A stretch of 64,000 bases of DNA from Epiperipatus broadwayi. Lineage: Eukaryota > Onychophora > Udeonychophora > Euonychophora > Peripatidae. The DNA lies in assembly GCA_028023455.1 (NCBI GenBank), contig JAQFVV010006709.1, forward strand, positions 308,001-372,000. Direction: 5' to 3'. The notes below the pieces were generated by a model. That model searched no databases. It was not told where the DNA came from and saw only the letters and a list, made by a program, of their open reading frames with translations. Made by a program: the position numbers and the translations under genes. Below are positions 47,961 to 59,599 of the stretch, piece after piece (positions within the stretch are counted from its first letter, which is position 1; the number at the start of each line of letters is the position of its first letter).

Positions 47961-49794
47961 GCAGTGATTGATAATGATGATAGTAAACAAACTGTATAAG
48001 CTGCTCACAACACTTATCAGCCAATGTGGTGTTTCCTAGCTTTTTATCTCTGAGTTTAATAATCTTTCTTTTCAGTTGCCTGATATTCCTAATTAAAATA
48101 TTAGTTAAGTTTTTTTGTAAATGTTTGTGAACAAGCTTTTTTATAGATATTGACACAACTAATTATGGTGTATATTTACAGGAAATTGTAAAGTTTCCAG
48201 CCAAGGCAGCAGTTAGCACCCTAAAGGGGAATTGTATTAAGAATCCACTGATTATGGACCTAGGCCATCATTTAATGATGACCTTTAATTACTTTGGATT
48301 ATTTTAAAGCAATAAAGGATTGCACAGATTGGAAGAACAGATTAAAATTAAACCACATATTTTTGAAGTTTATGATGTTAAATGAAAAAAGTCTATTGAT
48401 TTAAAAAGTGGATACATATTTTACAACAAAGAAACAAATACTGAAAGCATAAGTGAAATGGGATTCATTTTAAATAAAAAGTGAAAAAATAACATTGTGA
48501 ATTTTAATGTTATATCAGGTGGTTTGGTAATATTAATTTTTCAATTTAATGCAAAATAACAAATGCAGATAATTCAGTTTCATTCTTCAACAACTTTCTA
48601 TTGTCATGAAAAAATAGAGAATTTTTATATGAATGTACAAAATTCTTTTAATTAGACTAAACAATATCTTAAAAACTTTAATGCTAGAATTGGTATATGT
48701 CTCTAAGATGAAAGTGCTAAGGGTAAATTTAGTTATTTTGATAGAAATGATAGAGGGTATAGAAATTGACATGGAAGCATCCATATGAAGGTGCAGCAGA
48801 ATTGAATTATATTTTGACTAATGAAAAAATATGTATTTCGGTAATATTTTTAATAGACTGAACATAGGCAGTGATTATTAGTTAGTAAGATGTCAGTTAC
48901 ATGTTAATATAAATCTAAAGAAAAAAATATTAAGCAATTTCATCTTATGAAACAATTTAATGAACGTGAATGGAACTTATAAAATTGTTTTTAAATATTA
49001 ACAGATTTTAAACATTGTTCAGAAATGAATAAAATTAATATGAAGATAACTGGTACACTATTAAGAACTGCAAGAAAGATAGCTGGTATAAAAAAGCAAC
49101 AATTGATCAATAAATTTTCTACTGAGATAAAATAATCTATTAAAAAATAAAAAATATGAAAAATTTTAAAAATAATCCATTAAAGAAATTGAGTATTTTA
49201 CAGTTTTGTAAAATGGCATAAAAAAGAATCAATTACATTATAAGATAATTTTGAATTGGCAAGAAAATCTATGAAAGGAAATAAAAATTCAAAAGTGGAA
49301 AACATCTTGTTATTTGAAAAAAAGATGTTTCAACAATAAAAAAAAAAAAATAGAACAATTACTAAAAAGGAAGATGACTGACATGATGTAATGTGAGAAA
49401 GACATTTATAAAAAATTATGTAGTAATAAAAACAAGAAAACAAAGTATCTATTACAGTTACTAAATCTTCTGAATTGCCCATGATATCTATGAAGAAATG
49501 AAAAGCTCCTTAAAATGGTGGAATAATAAGTGATATCTTAGAATGAGTTGAAAAAATAAAAAAAAATATTAGCAAAATTATATATTAAATGTCTAAATGA
49601 TAAAGGATGTATCAAATGATTGGGAAAATTTGGTAATAATACTGATATTTCGAAAAAGTAATAAAGAAAATATTAGCACAGAAGGAAGTATTAAAAAATA
49701 CAGATTTTCAATCTTTTATCAGTTTTATACAAAATATTTATCAAACTAATTACAACTCATTTATAACAAACCTTGATTTAACAAAATTTTTACC

Positions 49795-50307
49795 ATGATA
49801 ATTACAACTCATCTACAGAGAATATTGGATTTCCACCAACCGAGCGAACAAGCTGGATTTAAAAATGGTTTTAGTACAGTAGATCATATCCAGGTATTGA
49901 GAGAAGTTGTAGATTATGAAAACACATTTGATTCTATAAACATTTCTTCAGTGATTAAAGGATTGGATCATCAGGGTATAGATTCAGGATATTGTCATAT
50001 TTTAAAGAATATTTCAGCAACAGTTAGATTACATAATATTAGTAAAGTCAATATTGAGAAGGGTGTAAGACAGGGTGATTCCATATCTCCAATACTTTTT
50101 ACAGCAGTATTGCAAGAAGTATTTTATGGATTAAAATGGGAAACTAAAGAAGTGAAAGTAAATGGAGATTATTTAAGGCATTTAGATTTTGCAGATGATG
50201 TAATTGTTTTTGCAAATGGTGTTTTAGGGCTTCAGGAAATGTTGCAGGAGTTACCAGATGAAAGTAGGACTAAAGATAAATGTAAAAAAGACTATAGTAA
50301 TGTTTAA
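49795..50307 (+). pseudogene. LINE RT fragment, copy B
   Basis: A 170-codon open frame: LDFHQPSEQAGFKNGFSTV, VLREVVDYENTFDSINISS (with the same internal deletion as copy C), IEKGVRQGDSISP, LDFADDVIVFA. The deletion removes the residues just before motif A. It survives as an ORF by chance. Confidence 0.8.
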
Positions 50308-50674
50308 TGGATTTTCTTAAAATATGAAAATAAAGATTGATTATGATGGGTTAGAAGACGTTAACAGCTAGAACTATCTTAATCAGATTATTAATACAGT
50401 TGGAAACATAATGGATGAAAATAATCATAGAATTAAACTTCATTGGAGTGCTTTTGGTAGAAATAACTTGGTGCTGAAAAGAAATATGCCTATGTGTTTA
50501 AAAAGGAAGGTTTTTAATAAATGTTTTACCAGTTCTTACTTATGGATCTGAGACATGGACACTTAAAAGAAGAGCAATACAGAGACTTCAGATGACTCAA
50601 AGTATGGAGAGATGCATGTTGGGAGTAACAAGAAGAGACTGAAAATGCAATATATGGGTAAGAAAACAACAGGT

Positions 50675-50964
50675 AAACAGACCAAAACTCTCCATACAGT
50701 ATTGCCACCTGTGCTAAACAGAGTAATCAATGGATGCCAGAAGGCTTGTGCATAAAATCCCTGTCTAATGCCTACTCATCCAATATCCCCAGACTAGTTT
50801 CTGGCTTGTGGCCTTCGTCAGTAAGGAGCATTAGACAGGGATTTTATGCACAAGCCTTCTGGCATCCATTGATTACTCTGTTTAGCACAGGTGGCAATAC
50901 TGTATGGAGAGTTTTGCTCTGTTTATCAACAATTAATGTGCTAGTATAGGAAATGTGATCATGT
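50675..50964 (+). mobile_element. Foldback element, family B copy 2
   Basis: 290 bp inserted in LINE copy B. Target duplications are AAAACAACAGGT (50663-50674) and AAAACAAACAGGT (50965-50977), while the uninterrupted site in the left arm has one GAACAAACAGGT. Arms 50675-50768 and about 50830-50925 surround a 60-nt loop that holds the single hammerhead-like motif. The right end has the tail ending GTGATCATGT, the complement of the tail at the left end of copy 1. Confidence 0.85.
50786..50827 (-). ncRNA. Hammerhead-ribozyme-like motif, family B copy 2
   Basis: Minus strand: stem I TCCTTA, core CTGACGA, stem II GGC/GCC, GAAA, helix III ACTAGT, GTC, stem I TGGGGA. Stem I pairs through two G-T wobbles. 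The outer stem I of copy 1 is not kept, because the palindrome joint lies there. Confidence 0.4.
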
Positions 50965-52646
50965 AAAACAAACAGGTGTTACTGACCTTATTGAAAAAAT
51001 TTAAAGATTGAAGGGGAGCTGGGCTGGAGATATTGCTAGAAAGAATAATAGATGGACAATTGAAATCTTAACCTGGATTCCAAGAGATTATAAAAGACCC
51101 AGAAAGAGATCACATGTGAGATGGATGGATGAAATAATGTGTAGGAGTGATGTGGAGAAGAGAAGCTAAAAATCGGAGATGGATTGAACTTGGAGAGACT
51201 TTCATTCTGCAGTGGATTGATAATGGTTGTTGATGATGTTGATCTTCACTAAATCATCTAACCCTATTACACAATTAACTTATTGTGACAATAAAACCTA
51301 GATCTTAACTTTTTATTTATGGATTCATCCTTGCGTGTGGTAACCATAATGAATATTAAAGGGATTAATCCACAATTAAAACTTCACAAACTAATTTTTT
51401 TGTTGTTGTAATCCATTTGCTTTTCAATAATGTGCAATTCTGAAACATTTTCAAATTCTGGCTAATTCAAATAATAATTGAATGGCAGACCAGGAAATGG
51501 GCATCATTATCTTGTTTAATTTGAAAAATATCTCTGGTCTGATTTATCTTTAAGAATTATTGGCTTTGTTATAATTATACATGTATTCCAATATTAATAC
51601 TAGTTTTCTGGCATTATATTTATTTTTTTAAGTTCACACTGTAGTCAAACCCTAAATGATTACAAGTTTGCATTTTCCATACAACGTTTATAAAAAACTA
51701 TTTCTCAGCAGTTAACAGTTGTTATAGATTGTATTGTTGACAATTTCTTAGCCTCATTAATTGATTGCATTCCAGCAGTCTATATAAGTAAAGTTCATTC
51801 TTTTTTTGCTAATTGAAAGATCTATAAAAACAAACAGTTATTGGAAATGTTCTTTTAAAGTGAAAGAAATATTGCGGTAGGGGAAAAGAAATTGTAAAAA
51901 TTAGCTTAGCGAAAGACTGCTGCAAACGATTACATTTTTAAAAAAAAAAAACATTTTTAGAAAAAATAATCTTTAAAAAAATATCTATTTTAAAAAAGAA
52001 ATTAATTTAATAATATTTATCAGGTGAACTTAGAATGTAACAGTGTTAGTTTACCATCAAAGCAGATTTAATTACTTATGGTCACGTTGTTTGTTTTTTT
52101 AAAAGAATCATTTTTAGAGAAAATAATTTTTAAAACAAAATTTTAGAGAAAATAATTTTTAAAACAAAATCGATTTTTAAGAAAAATGTAAAATACATGG
52201 ACTTATGAGACAGTCAAAGACAATGTAAGATTATTAATAACTAAGATATATTTAAATAGTTGTGATTTCTATATTATTGACACCTTTAAATTACACGCTA
52301 TCTAACTCTTAAGTAATATGTGCATAGACTTTAGCATTGCAATAATATTGCGGTTACAGTGTGCAGTTTCTCCGTCCGTTAGCATGGAGAAACAGTGCCA
52401 CATAGTGGGCTAGAATCTTGGTAGCTGTTGGAAGCAGACGATGCAAGCTAAATGGGCTTACGCATGGCAACCAGCACCACCAAGTGGGCAGCTCTGTGCT
52501 TATGCATGGTGAACAGCGTCACCTAGTGGCTGGAACATACATTGCTGCTTTTGGGCCCCTACTGTGGATATTTCTGTGTTTAAGCAGAAATGACGTCTCT
52601 AGCAGTGGCAGTACACTATCTCCACCAGCTTTCAAAATTTTTAACA

Positions 52647-54540
52647 TAAAGTCTCCTGAATGACATGAAGATAAGGATGATGATTTCAAATAAATATGTT
52701 AGTAAAACATGAACATGAATTCCTATAGAATAAACATTCACAAATTTAGAGTTAATTAAGCAATCTCAAATGTTCTTAGCAACAGCTAATTGAGTTGAGT
52801 AATACAATGCACAAGTAATAAACTTTTTATAATAATGGATAGATAATTTCAGCTAAATACTTGTTTGATATTGACCATTTAATTAATTCTGGAAATTTCC
52901 AACTTAGTAATAACTTTAGCAGGCTTCCAAAAGAACATTAGCCTCCCATAAACTTCATAAATTAGCACAAATATAATTATTTTGGTCCATTACTAATTGT
53001 CACCGAAAATCTGCAATTTCTTAGATAATTTTTTATAACACATCCACATACTGGGAAGTACAACAAATATATAATATTAATATCCTTCAACTCAACTTAA
53101 ATCAGGTACACATTAAATAAATACTAATTATTAGTTAATTCCTTGTGAGCCATGCATTCACTTCTTTAATAAAATATTTTATAAACATGAATGATAAGCA
53201 TAGTTATTATCATGTAGTAGTTCAAAATATAGAACAATAAATTATACATGCATCCTCTCATTTTAACTTAACTTTTATATAATTAGAAGAGAATTTAAAC
53301 TTAGAGTCTATGATAGACTTTGTTAAACAGTCCTGCATAAATTTCCTTAAAAGATTATAAAGTTCACACAATTTCATTTTCTCCTTAACAATAGAAGACA
53401 TAGGCAAATAAAGTAGATTTAAGTTATAAGCATATAAATACATTTCAAATCATTTGTTAATTTAAAATTTAATTGAGTGGAGTGAAGAAAAATATACCTT
53501 GTAAAAAAAAATTAACCTGATATTATTTTTCTTAAAGTTGTCTGGTAGTTAGAATTTCAATACTGAATTTTATAAAATAATAATGTTTAAAAAATTATAC
53601 TTTGGGGTTTAACTGACTTGATTTCTGGAAAAGATTGGAAAAATCATGTACATAGAAGAAGTGGCAAAAGAGGAATATGTTTTATTACTATCACTTAAAT
53701 AATCTCCTTTTCATCAGAGTAAGAGGTCACCTTATCCTCCAAAGGTTAGCTCCACCCTTTGCACTCAGATAATTAAGCAACAAATATTCAAAAAATCTTT
53801 TCTTAAAAAAAATCATTTTGATTTTTTAAATTAAATCAAACTGAATAAAACTAAAAAAAAATAATTTTTACACTTTTGAAACAAATAAACATTAATTAGC
53901 CATTAAATAAAGCAGTTGATTACACAATTTCATTTGTCAAATAATTCATTAATCCAGATATCCATTAATCACTCAAAATATACTTGTACCTGTTATCAGA
54001 TATATTTGCTGTGATTTCAAATGTTTTATTGTTAAAATGTAAAATTCTATACTGTAATTAAATATGAAAAGGAAACTGGAAAATGATACAGTCATACATG
54101 CACACATATATGCTGCTATATGAATACTAAATTATCCTGACTAAAATATAACTTATATGGCTTTTGGTTAAATATATTTTATTGATTATACTATCTATAC
54201 ATGGATGGGTGTGTCAATGAATAAACAGATCAGAAAACCATCTAAATAAATACCAACTACTATTCTACAAACAGAACAAATTTGCATCACTTAATTTACA
54301 CATTAACAACTCCTGTAATAATCCATCCCCCTTTCTACCATTAAATATTTCATCAAATACAATAATAATTATTAAATGCTTATAAGACCCCCAACTAACA
54401 ACCATAAGCAACTCTCAGATAAGGTTTTAGACCACTAACATAATTTTTTTTTTAAAACTTTTAGCACCATTTTATTTTTTTAGTTAAATGCAGTTATTCA
54501 CCAATGATACAGTATGATTTAATTAAAGTTTGTTTCTTGT
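52647..54540. other. AT-rich intergenic DNA, no gene seen
   Basis: No coding motifs on either strand; simple A/T-rich sequence. Confidence 0.6.
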
Positions 54541-55030
54541 ACCCATTCAGAAGATCACTATATATATATATATATATTATAATGGAACCGTGGGGTACAA
54601 TGACATTAATACAACTCAGTGTTTGGATGATTTGAATACAATGTGTCAACCAACTCACAAGTCATATCCAAAACTTATGATTCGACCGCACATTTGGGTG
54701 CATCAGATGTTACTGAATCAGGAATGGCATATAACAAAAGGAGTGCATCTCACTATTGTCAGATCTAAGCCTTCGAGTAGGATGATAAAGATGTCACAAT
54801 GAAATGCCCAATTCCAAATCACATCTACTTTTAGTATGCCAGCTCATAATTTACTTACAATATTTCAATATGACCTAGACTAATACATATTCATTACATC
54901 TCCCTCTTTAGGCTCCATTACACCACAGAATTCAAACTCAGGGAGTTCATGCAGTCAGCTCTCTTCAGGGATGGACTTACTCAATTATTAACCAAATATG
55001 CCTACGTATAAGCATAGATATAGAAAAATA
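54541..55030. repeat. Dispersed repeat S, copy 1
   Basis: After a (TA)n run, TATAATGGAACC... leads into a region ending with CAGAATTCAAACTCAG ... CTCTTCAGGGATGGACTTA. The same order with diverged sequence occurs at 61040-61440. The frame 54530-54802 within it has no recognisable product. Confidence 0.5.
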
Positions 55031-56480
55031 CTGATGGTGATCAATTATTTAAAAGAGCAATTCATAATGATGATGATGATCAAACATCTAATGTTATAAA
55101 TGCATAATGATGATGGTGATGCTCAAACAGACATCAGATTGGTTTAAACAACTTAATACATTTATTAACAACATATATAATAAATATTTACAAACAAAAA
55201 ATAATAAAATAAATATTTGGTTATCAAGAATAGTTTTCTATCATTTTGATGGATTCACATAAAGAAACAAAATAATTTGGAAGTATATTATATACAAAAT
55301 TATGTTATATAATTCATTAAATATATACATAAAACAAAAAAAAGGAAAGCAAAATGAAAGTTCACTAATTATTAGAATGATATTTTTAGGCTAGGGTAAA
55401 TATATTATAATTATAACTATTTTTTTACTAAATATATATATAGCCCCAATCCCATCTATATGTGTGTATAAGTCATAGTAAAAATTAATGATAGATATAA
55501 AAAAGACCTTTTGCTCCAGTGGATTAATTGTGCACTCAGAAATAAAACAAAATTACAAGTAAATATTATTAAAACTTATTAGTAAATAATATAGTTTTGT
55601 TTGTCCTAAAGTTTGCCCTCAATGTTAAATATATAAAAACCTAGGTCGCCTTGATGGGATCAATGTTGAATTTCCAGAAAAATCTGTAAATTTACTTTTA
55701 TTAAAAAAAATAATACATAATAATTGAAGATGATTCCTTTTTTAAAATACATCAACATATGACACATCTATTCACTGCTTCCACTTTTAAATTGCAAGTG
55801 ATTGAATTTGAAAAATGAATCTTGAATACACAATAAAAAAAATTACAATATATAAACTTTCAAATAGAAATGATAAAAGCAAAAAACAATTATCACATGA
55901 ATCAAAATAAAATATATTTATCCTGAGGAAAGCATTTTATCTCCCACTAAAAGTTTATAAATTTAAATGTCAATCTCCCTGCATAATGCTTCTGTTCACC
56001 AACTCTGTTAATATTCGTACATTTCATGCTGTTTGGTCAAAAACCAACACATATAAATTATTTCTTCTGAACGTATATAAATCCAATGAAGATTGCTGTA
56101 CACCAGTGTTTTGTAAAGACGTTTTGATTGTGAAATTTTATAATTTCATAATTTCACAAATTCCATAATGACGTTAAAGCTAGCTTTGGAATGTCCCATA
56201 GTACTAGTTTCTTTACCCCACACACAATGTAATGATTCCTTTATTATAAACTATTATTTATAACATGGCTTCAATACGTATATATATATATATTGAACTA
56301 GCTTAAAGAAACAGTTAATTTTTAGTAGTTTCACATTTCCTTTCCATCATTTCCATAATAATAAATTCCAGCTTGCAGAATAAATTAAATCACTAGTTCA
56401 TTGCTGCTAATTATAAATCAAAGTTTAACTTTCCAGTTTTTTTCTATCCAAATTAAAAAAACTTTAGATTACTTTTAACT
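55031..56480. other. AT-rich DNA, no gene seen
   Basis: Short ATGATG-rich repeats near 55060-55125, otherwise A/T runs. The frame 55986-56168 has no recognisable product. Confidence 0.5.
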
Positions 56481-56620
56481 ACTTCCGGTTTGTCGGCGTA
56501 ATTTGCGCACTTGGGTAATCATTTGATGACATGTTATTTTCTTTCTTTGCTGATGTAAAAAGTATAATCATGACATCAAAGAAAATATGGCCGTTTTTAG
56601 CTGTATATGTTAGCTTTCAA
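56481..56620 (+). promoter_or_regulatory. Possible host-gene promoter
   Basis: A local cluster of CpGs (CCGGTTTGTCGGCGTAATT then TGCGC) in otherwise CpG-poor DNA. It includes ACTTCCGG, an ETS-type site, and AAAATATGGCCG, close to the YY1-type AANATGGC motif. Such pairs are common at metazoan housekeeping promoters. Splice-like exons follow on the plus strand. Confidence 0.3.
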
Positions 56621-56879
56621 ACGATGTTTATTTCAAAAAAATCGGTTGAAATTTAGATTTTTGGCGAATTTTTTAATCAACCACAGTATTTATTTTTTTT
56701 GTTTTTTTTTTGATAATTTTTGTACTTATCATGAAACGATAAAAGACAAAATGCTTTACGGGCTGGATGTGAAATTTTCTCCGGTAAGGCCTATATATCA
56801 ACGTAATTATTCGTAAGTAAAATTTTTTAATTTTTGGAAAAAATATATTTTTTATTAATTTTAGTTTGTAATTAATGTG

Positions 56880-57165
56880 TGCTAATTTGTAGTTATATAT
56901 TTATTTATTTATGCTCATATACAATTCATATTTATCGAAATTTTGGTGTGTGTGTAATTATATATTTGTGTTCATATATGCTCTATAGAATTCATATTTA
57001 TCATAATTTTCTAAAGATAGTTTGTAATACATTTATTTATGCTCACATAGAATTCATATTTATCGAAAAATTAGTATGATTTAGTTTGTAATTATATATT
57101 TACTCGTATAGAATTCATATCGTAATTAATTTATTAGTATATAATTCATATCGTGATTATCTAAA
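56880..57165. repeat. Degenerate AT-rich tandem repeat, about 65-75 bp
   Basis: Repeated TAGAATTCATATTTATCG and GTTTGTAATTATATATTT words, four to five copies. Confidence 0.7.
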
Positions 57166-57199
57166 GTTCTATCTACAATAATCCTTATTTTTATAAAAA

Positions 57200-57237
57200 T
57201 AATGATTTTCAAAAAGTATACTTTTTGAAAATCATTA
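57200..57237. repeat. Perfect 38-bp palindrome
   Basis: TAATGATTTTCAAAAAGTA is followed by its exact complement. It would form a cruciform or RNA hairpin. Confidence 0.9.
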
Positions 57238-57446
57238 ATTATATTTATATAATATGTTTTACAAGCAATGGGTTATAAAACTAATAATCAAATGTATACA
57301 AACTTTGTATACACAAACATATAATCCAATTCTGAAACTTGTTTATGCTTGATCATGCTTTGCTTTTGCTATATGTTTCATAACATTATTTTCAAATCTA
57401 TAGACTATATGCAAATAAATTATATCTGTGGTACAATAAATATAAA

Positions 57447-57561
57447 AAGATAGCATCACTTCTGTATATAAAGAATATAAACATCACTTGTGCAGTGCAT
57501 AAAGAATATAAATACTGGTGACCACAAAGAATATAAACATTATTGTACACAAAAAAATATA
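57447..57561. repeat. Tandem repeat, AAAGAATATAAACATCACT unit
   Basis: About four units of 30-38 bp sharing AAAGAATATAAA. Confidence 0.75.
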
Positions 57562-58043
57562 AAATGAAGAGATGAAACTCATTTTATCAGTGGTATAGAA
57601 AGTAGTCTACAATTTCTAGTTTTAGACAGACAAGAAGCCAATTGCTATGATAATTTTTTTTGTATCTTTTATTAGGATGAATCTTTTTCTTTATAGACGC
57701 CTTTGACATTTAGAACATTTGGGATACAAGATAAAAATGAAGAAGTCATATCCGACTTCTTTTGGAGATTGTGAAGCTGTGGATTATCTCAGGTAAGACA
57801 TATTATACATGTTTAGAAAGATAATTTTGTAAGGAATAGAAAGAAATTATCACTGAAGATGTATTTTGAATTTTAGTTAATGTTAATTTCCAAATTATGA
57901 ACAAACAATCAAATAATAATTATTTCGGATGTGAAAATTTTTTTTTTACCTTATTTTTTATATAGTTATCACTATTTATTTTATGCTTATTGTTTTCCTT
58001 AATGTTTCTAGTTTCTAGCAATGTAATTGTTTTTGCTCTAACA

Positions 58044-59591
58044 CAGCGTTTCCCAACCTTTTTTGGCTCACGTACCACTTGGTAGTATATCATGCTAAAT
58101 TGTACCACTTCGTAAAAATGATTGTATTTTGTGAAATTTGTTATTGCGAGTGTGTTATTTTATTTGCATTATACATATTATAGGGTGACCATGTATTCAC
58201 ATCACATAATGAGACAAATTACATTGTAACATGCCTAAACGTCATGCTGGATTATAAACTCACTGAAATTATAAACTAACTGTAACATATATGTATGTGT
58301 TTGTTCAAAGTATCATATTTATCTACTATTTTGTCATATTTCATTTACTAATAAATGGTTTTAATAAAAACACAAAATTATAAAAACCCAATTAATATAT
58401 TTTTTTATCATAATCAAATGTTTTTGTAAAATAAATTTAATGAGATCCTTGTGCTTGTTTCGAAGAACATAATTTTTTTGAAATTTGGTTCAGAAGATGC
58501 AAGATATACCCTTAAGTCTATAGCTGCATTCAATCTGTTTCAATACTTTTTTAAAATATATATATATATATATGAAGAAAAAGCTCCTTCCACTAATTCC
58601 ATACTAATAAATGGTAATAATAATTTAAGAGCTTTCTCAAAAACTGTTCATATTCTTTAATGTTTAACCAAAATTAATTAGATTGTGTCGATAATTCTAT
58701 TAAATTTTTTTTCTCTTTTATTGATAATGATGTAGCTTTTTCTAAATTTTCTTCATAGAAGGGGTTTGAAATCCATTTATCATTTGTGTTTTCGGGTTTT
58801 GGAAAATATTCCATGAAAGACAATTTTAATCCTGTTAAATGTGCTATTATATTTTCTGTATATCTTGAGACAGACTAACCTTATTTTCAAACAAAAAAAT
58901 ATGTAGAGTTTCGAATTTTTCCGGTTGATTGTTTTCAATACACTGTTTCCAAAAATCTAATTTCTTAATCATACTTTCAATTTTATCATTAACATTAAAG
59001 ATCGTTATCGAGTTATTCTGAAGTGTCAAATTTAAGTTCATTTATTTGCAAAAAATATCAGATAAATATGCAAGCACCTGAAGCCAATCAAAATCATACA
59101 ATTTCGAAGAGAGATCAAAAGGATTGTCTTAAAAAAAAAAACCTGTGCTTCTTGTCTAAGTTCGAATAAGCAGGTTATATAGGGATCAATGAATTTTAAT
59201 AAACAAAGACGATACAATCACAAACAATAACCTGTCACTTGTAAGCCATGCGGTGAAGTGAATGAGAGTGCAGCACTATCACAACAGTGGCGGCGACATC
59301 TCAAGTTACTGGTGGCTAACGGCTAAATTTAAAAGTGCACTCCAAAAAAAAAAAAAACGATATCAATTGCTGGATTTTCGATCATCGACTGTACATATTA
59401 ACAACTTTACTGTATAATATTATTCATTAAAATAATTTTTATGAATTATAGGAAAAAACGTTTCTATGATATTTTTATGATTTAATTTTTTTTATTTTTT
59501 ATGTCCGCCATTATTGATTATTTTTCGTGTACCACCAACCAGCAACTCGCGTACCACCAGTGGTACACGTACCACAGGTTGGGAAACGCTG
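58044..59591 (-). mobile_element. hAT element with internal deletion
   Basis: Perfect 16-bp terminal inverted repeats, CAGCGTTTCCCAACCT and its complement. The 8-bp target duplication CTCTAACA is at 58036-58043 and 59592-59599. Both are diagnostic of the hAT superfamily, Charlie/Buster-like by end sequence. Subterminal CACGTACCAC words occur at both ends. At 1.55 kb it is about half the size of an autonomous copy and carries only C-terminal transposase remains. Confidence 0.93.
58440..59100 (-). pseudogene. hAT transposase C-terminal remnant
   Basis: Minus-strand fragments in shifting frames: LYDFDWLQVLAYLSDIF, then MNLNLTLQNNSITIFNVNDK and LDFWKQCIE (59041-58847), then AHLTGLKLSFMEYF, WISNPFYEENLEKA and IELSTQSN. 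The order matches transposases related to SCAND3/FAM200/ZBED5-type proteins. The catalytic first half and BED finger are absent, and frameshifts separate the blocks. Confidence 0.75.
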
Positions 59592-59599
59592 CTCTAACA

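Larger units (their letters stand above)
44690..47975 (+). mobile_element. RTE-type LINE, copy A (best preserved)
   Basis: Apurinic-type endonuclease followed by reverse transcriptase on the plus strand. It ends in a short TGATAATGATGATAG tail, as RTE elements often do. A second copy starts at once at about 47985. RTE clade is assigned from the FDSINISSVIKAL, GVRQGDS and LDFADDVVVFA blocks and the single endonuclease-RT layout. Several stops and one frameshift make it inactive. Confidence 0.85.
47985..51245 (+). mobile_element. RTE-type LINE, copy B (heavily decayed)
   Basis: It begins directly after copy A with sequence matching 44826 onwards. The endonuclease region (48200-48900) is full of stops. 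The RT is readable mainly at 49795-50307. It ends GATAATGGTTGTTGATGATG near 51245. A family B foldback element is inserted at 50675. From 48977 on, it belongs to the right arm of the inverted duplication. Confidence 0.8.
48977..52646 (+). repeat. Right arm of the 12-kb inverted duplication
   Basis: Reverse complement of 40553-43946. It is longer by about 0.3 kb, mainly because of the foldback insertion at 50675-50964, which the left arm lacks and which is therefore younger. The outer end has the CCACTAGGTG-type block (52380-52560), then diverges after CTCCACCAGC. Confidence 0.85.
56751..57792 (+). other. Candidate first exons of an unidentified host gene
   Basis: ATG at 56751 reads MLYGLDVKFSP up to a donor (GTAAGG) at 56784; another donor (GTAAGT) lies at 56813. 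A good acceptor (TTTTTCTTTATAG) precedes 57697, and a donor CAG-GTAAGA follows 57792. The 57697-57792 exon has an ATG at 57737 (MKKSYPTSFGDCEAVDYL) open to the donor with two bases over. In that case the first exon would be 5' UTR. Joining in the other frames meets early stops. No product is recognised and later exons are not visible. Confidence 0.25.

Noticed and set aside
57950-58108. 62-codon minus-strand ORF with basic C-terminus
   Set aside because: Crosses the left end of the hAT element and is low-complexity Lys/Asn; no support as a gene.
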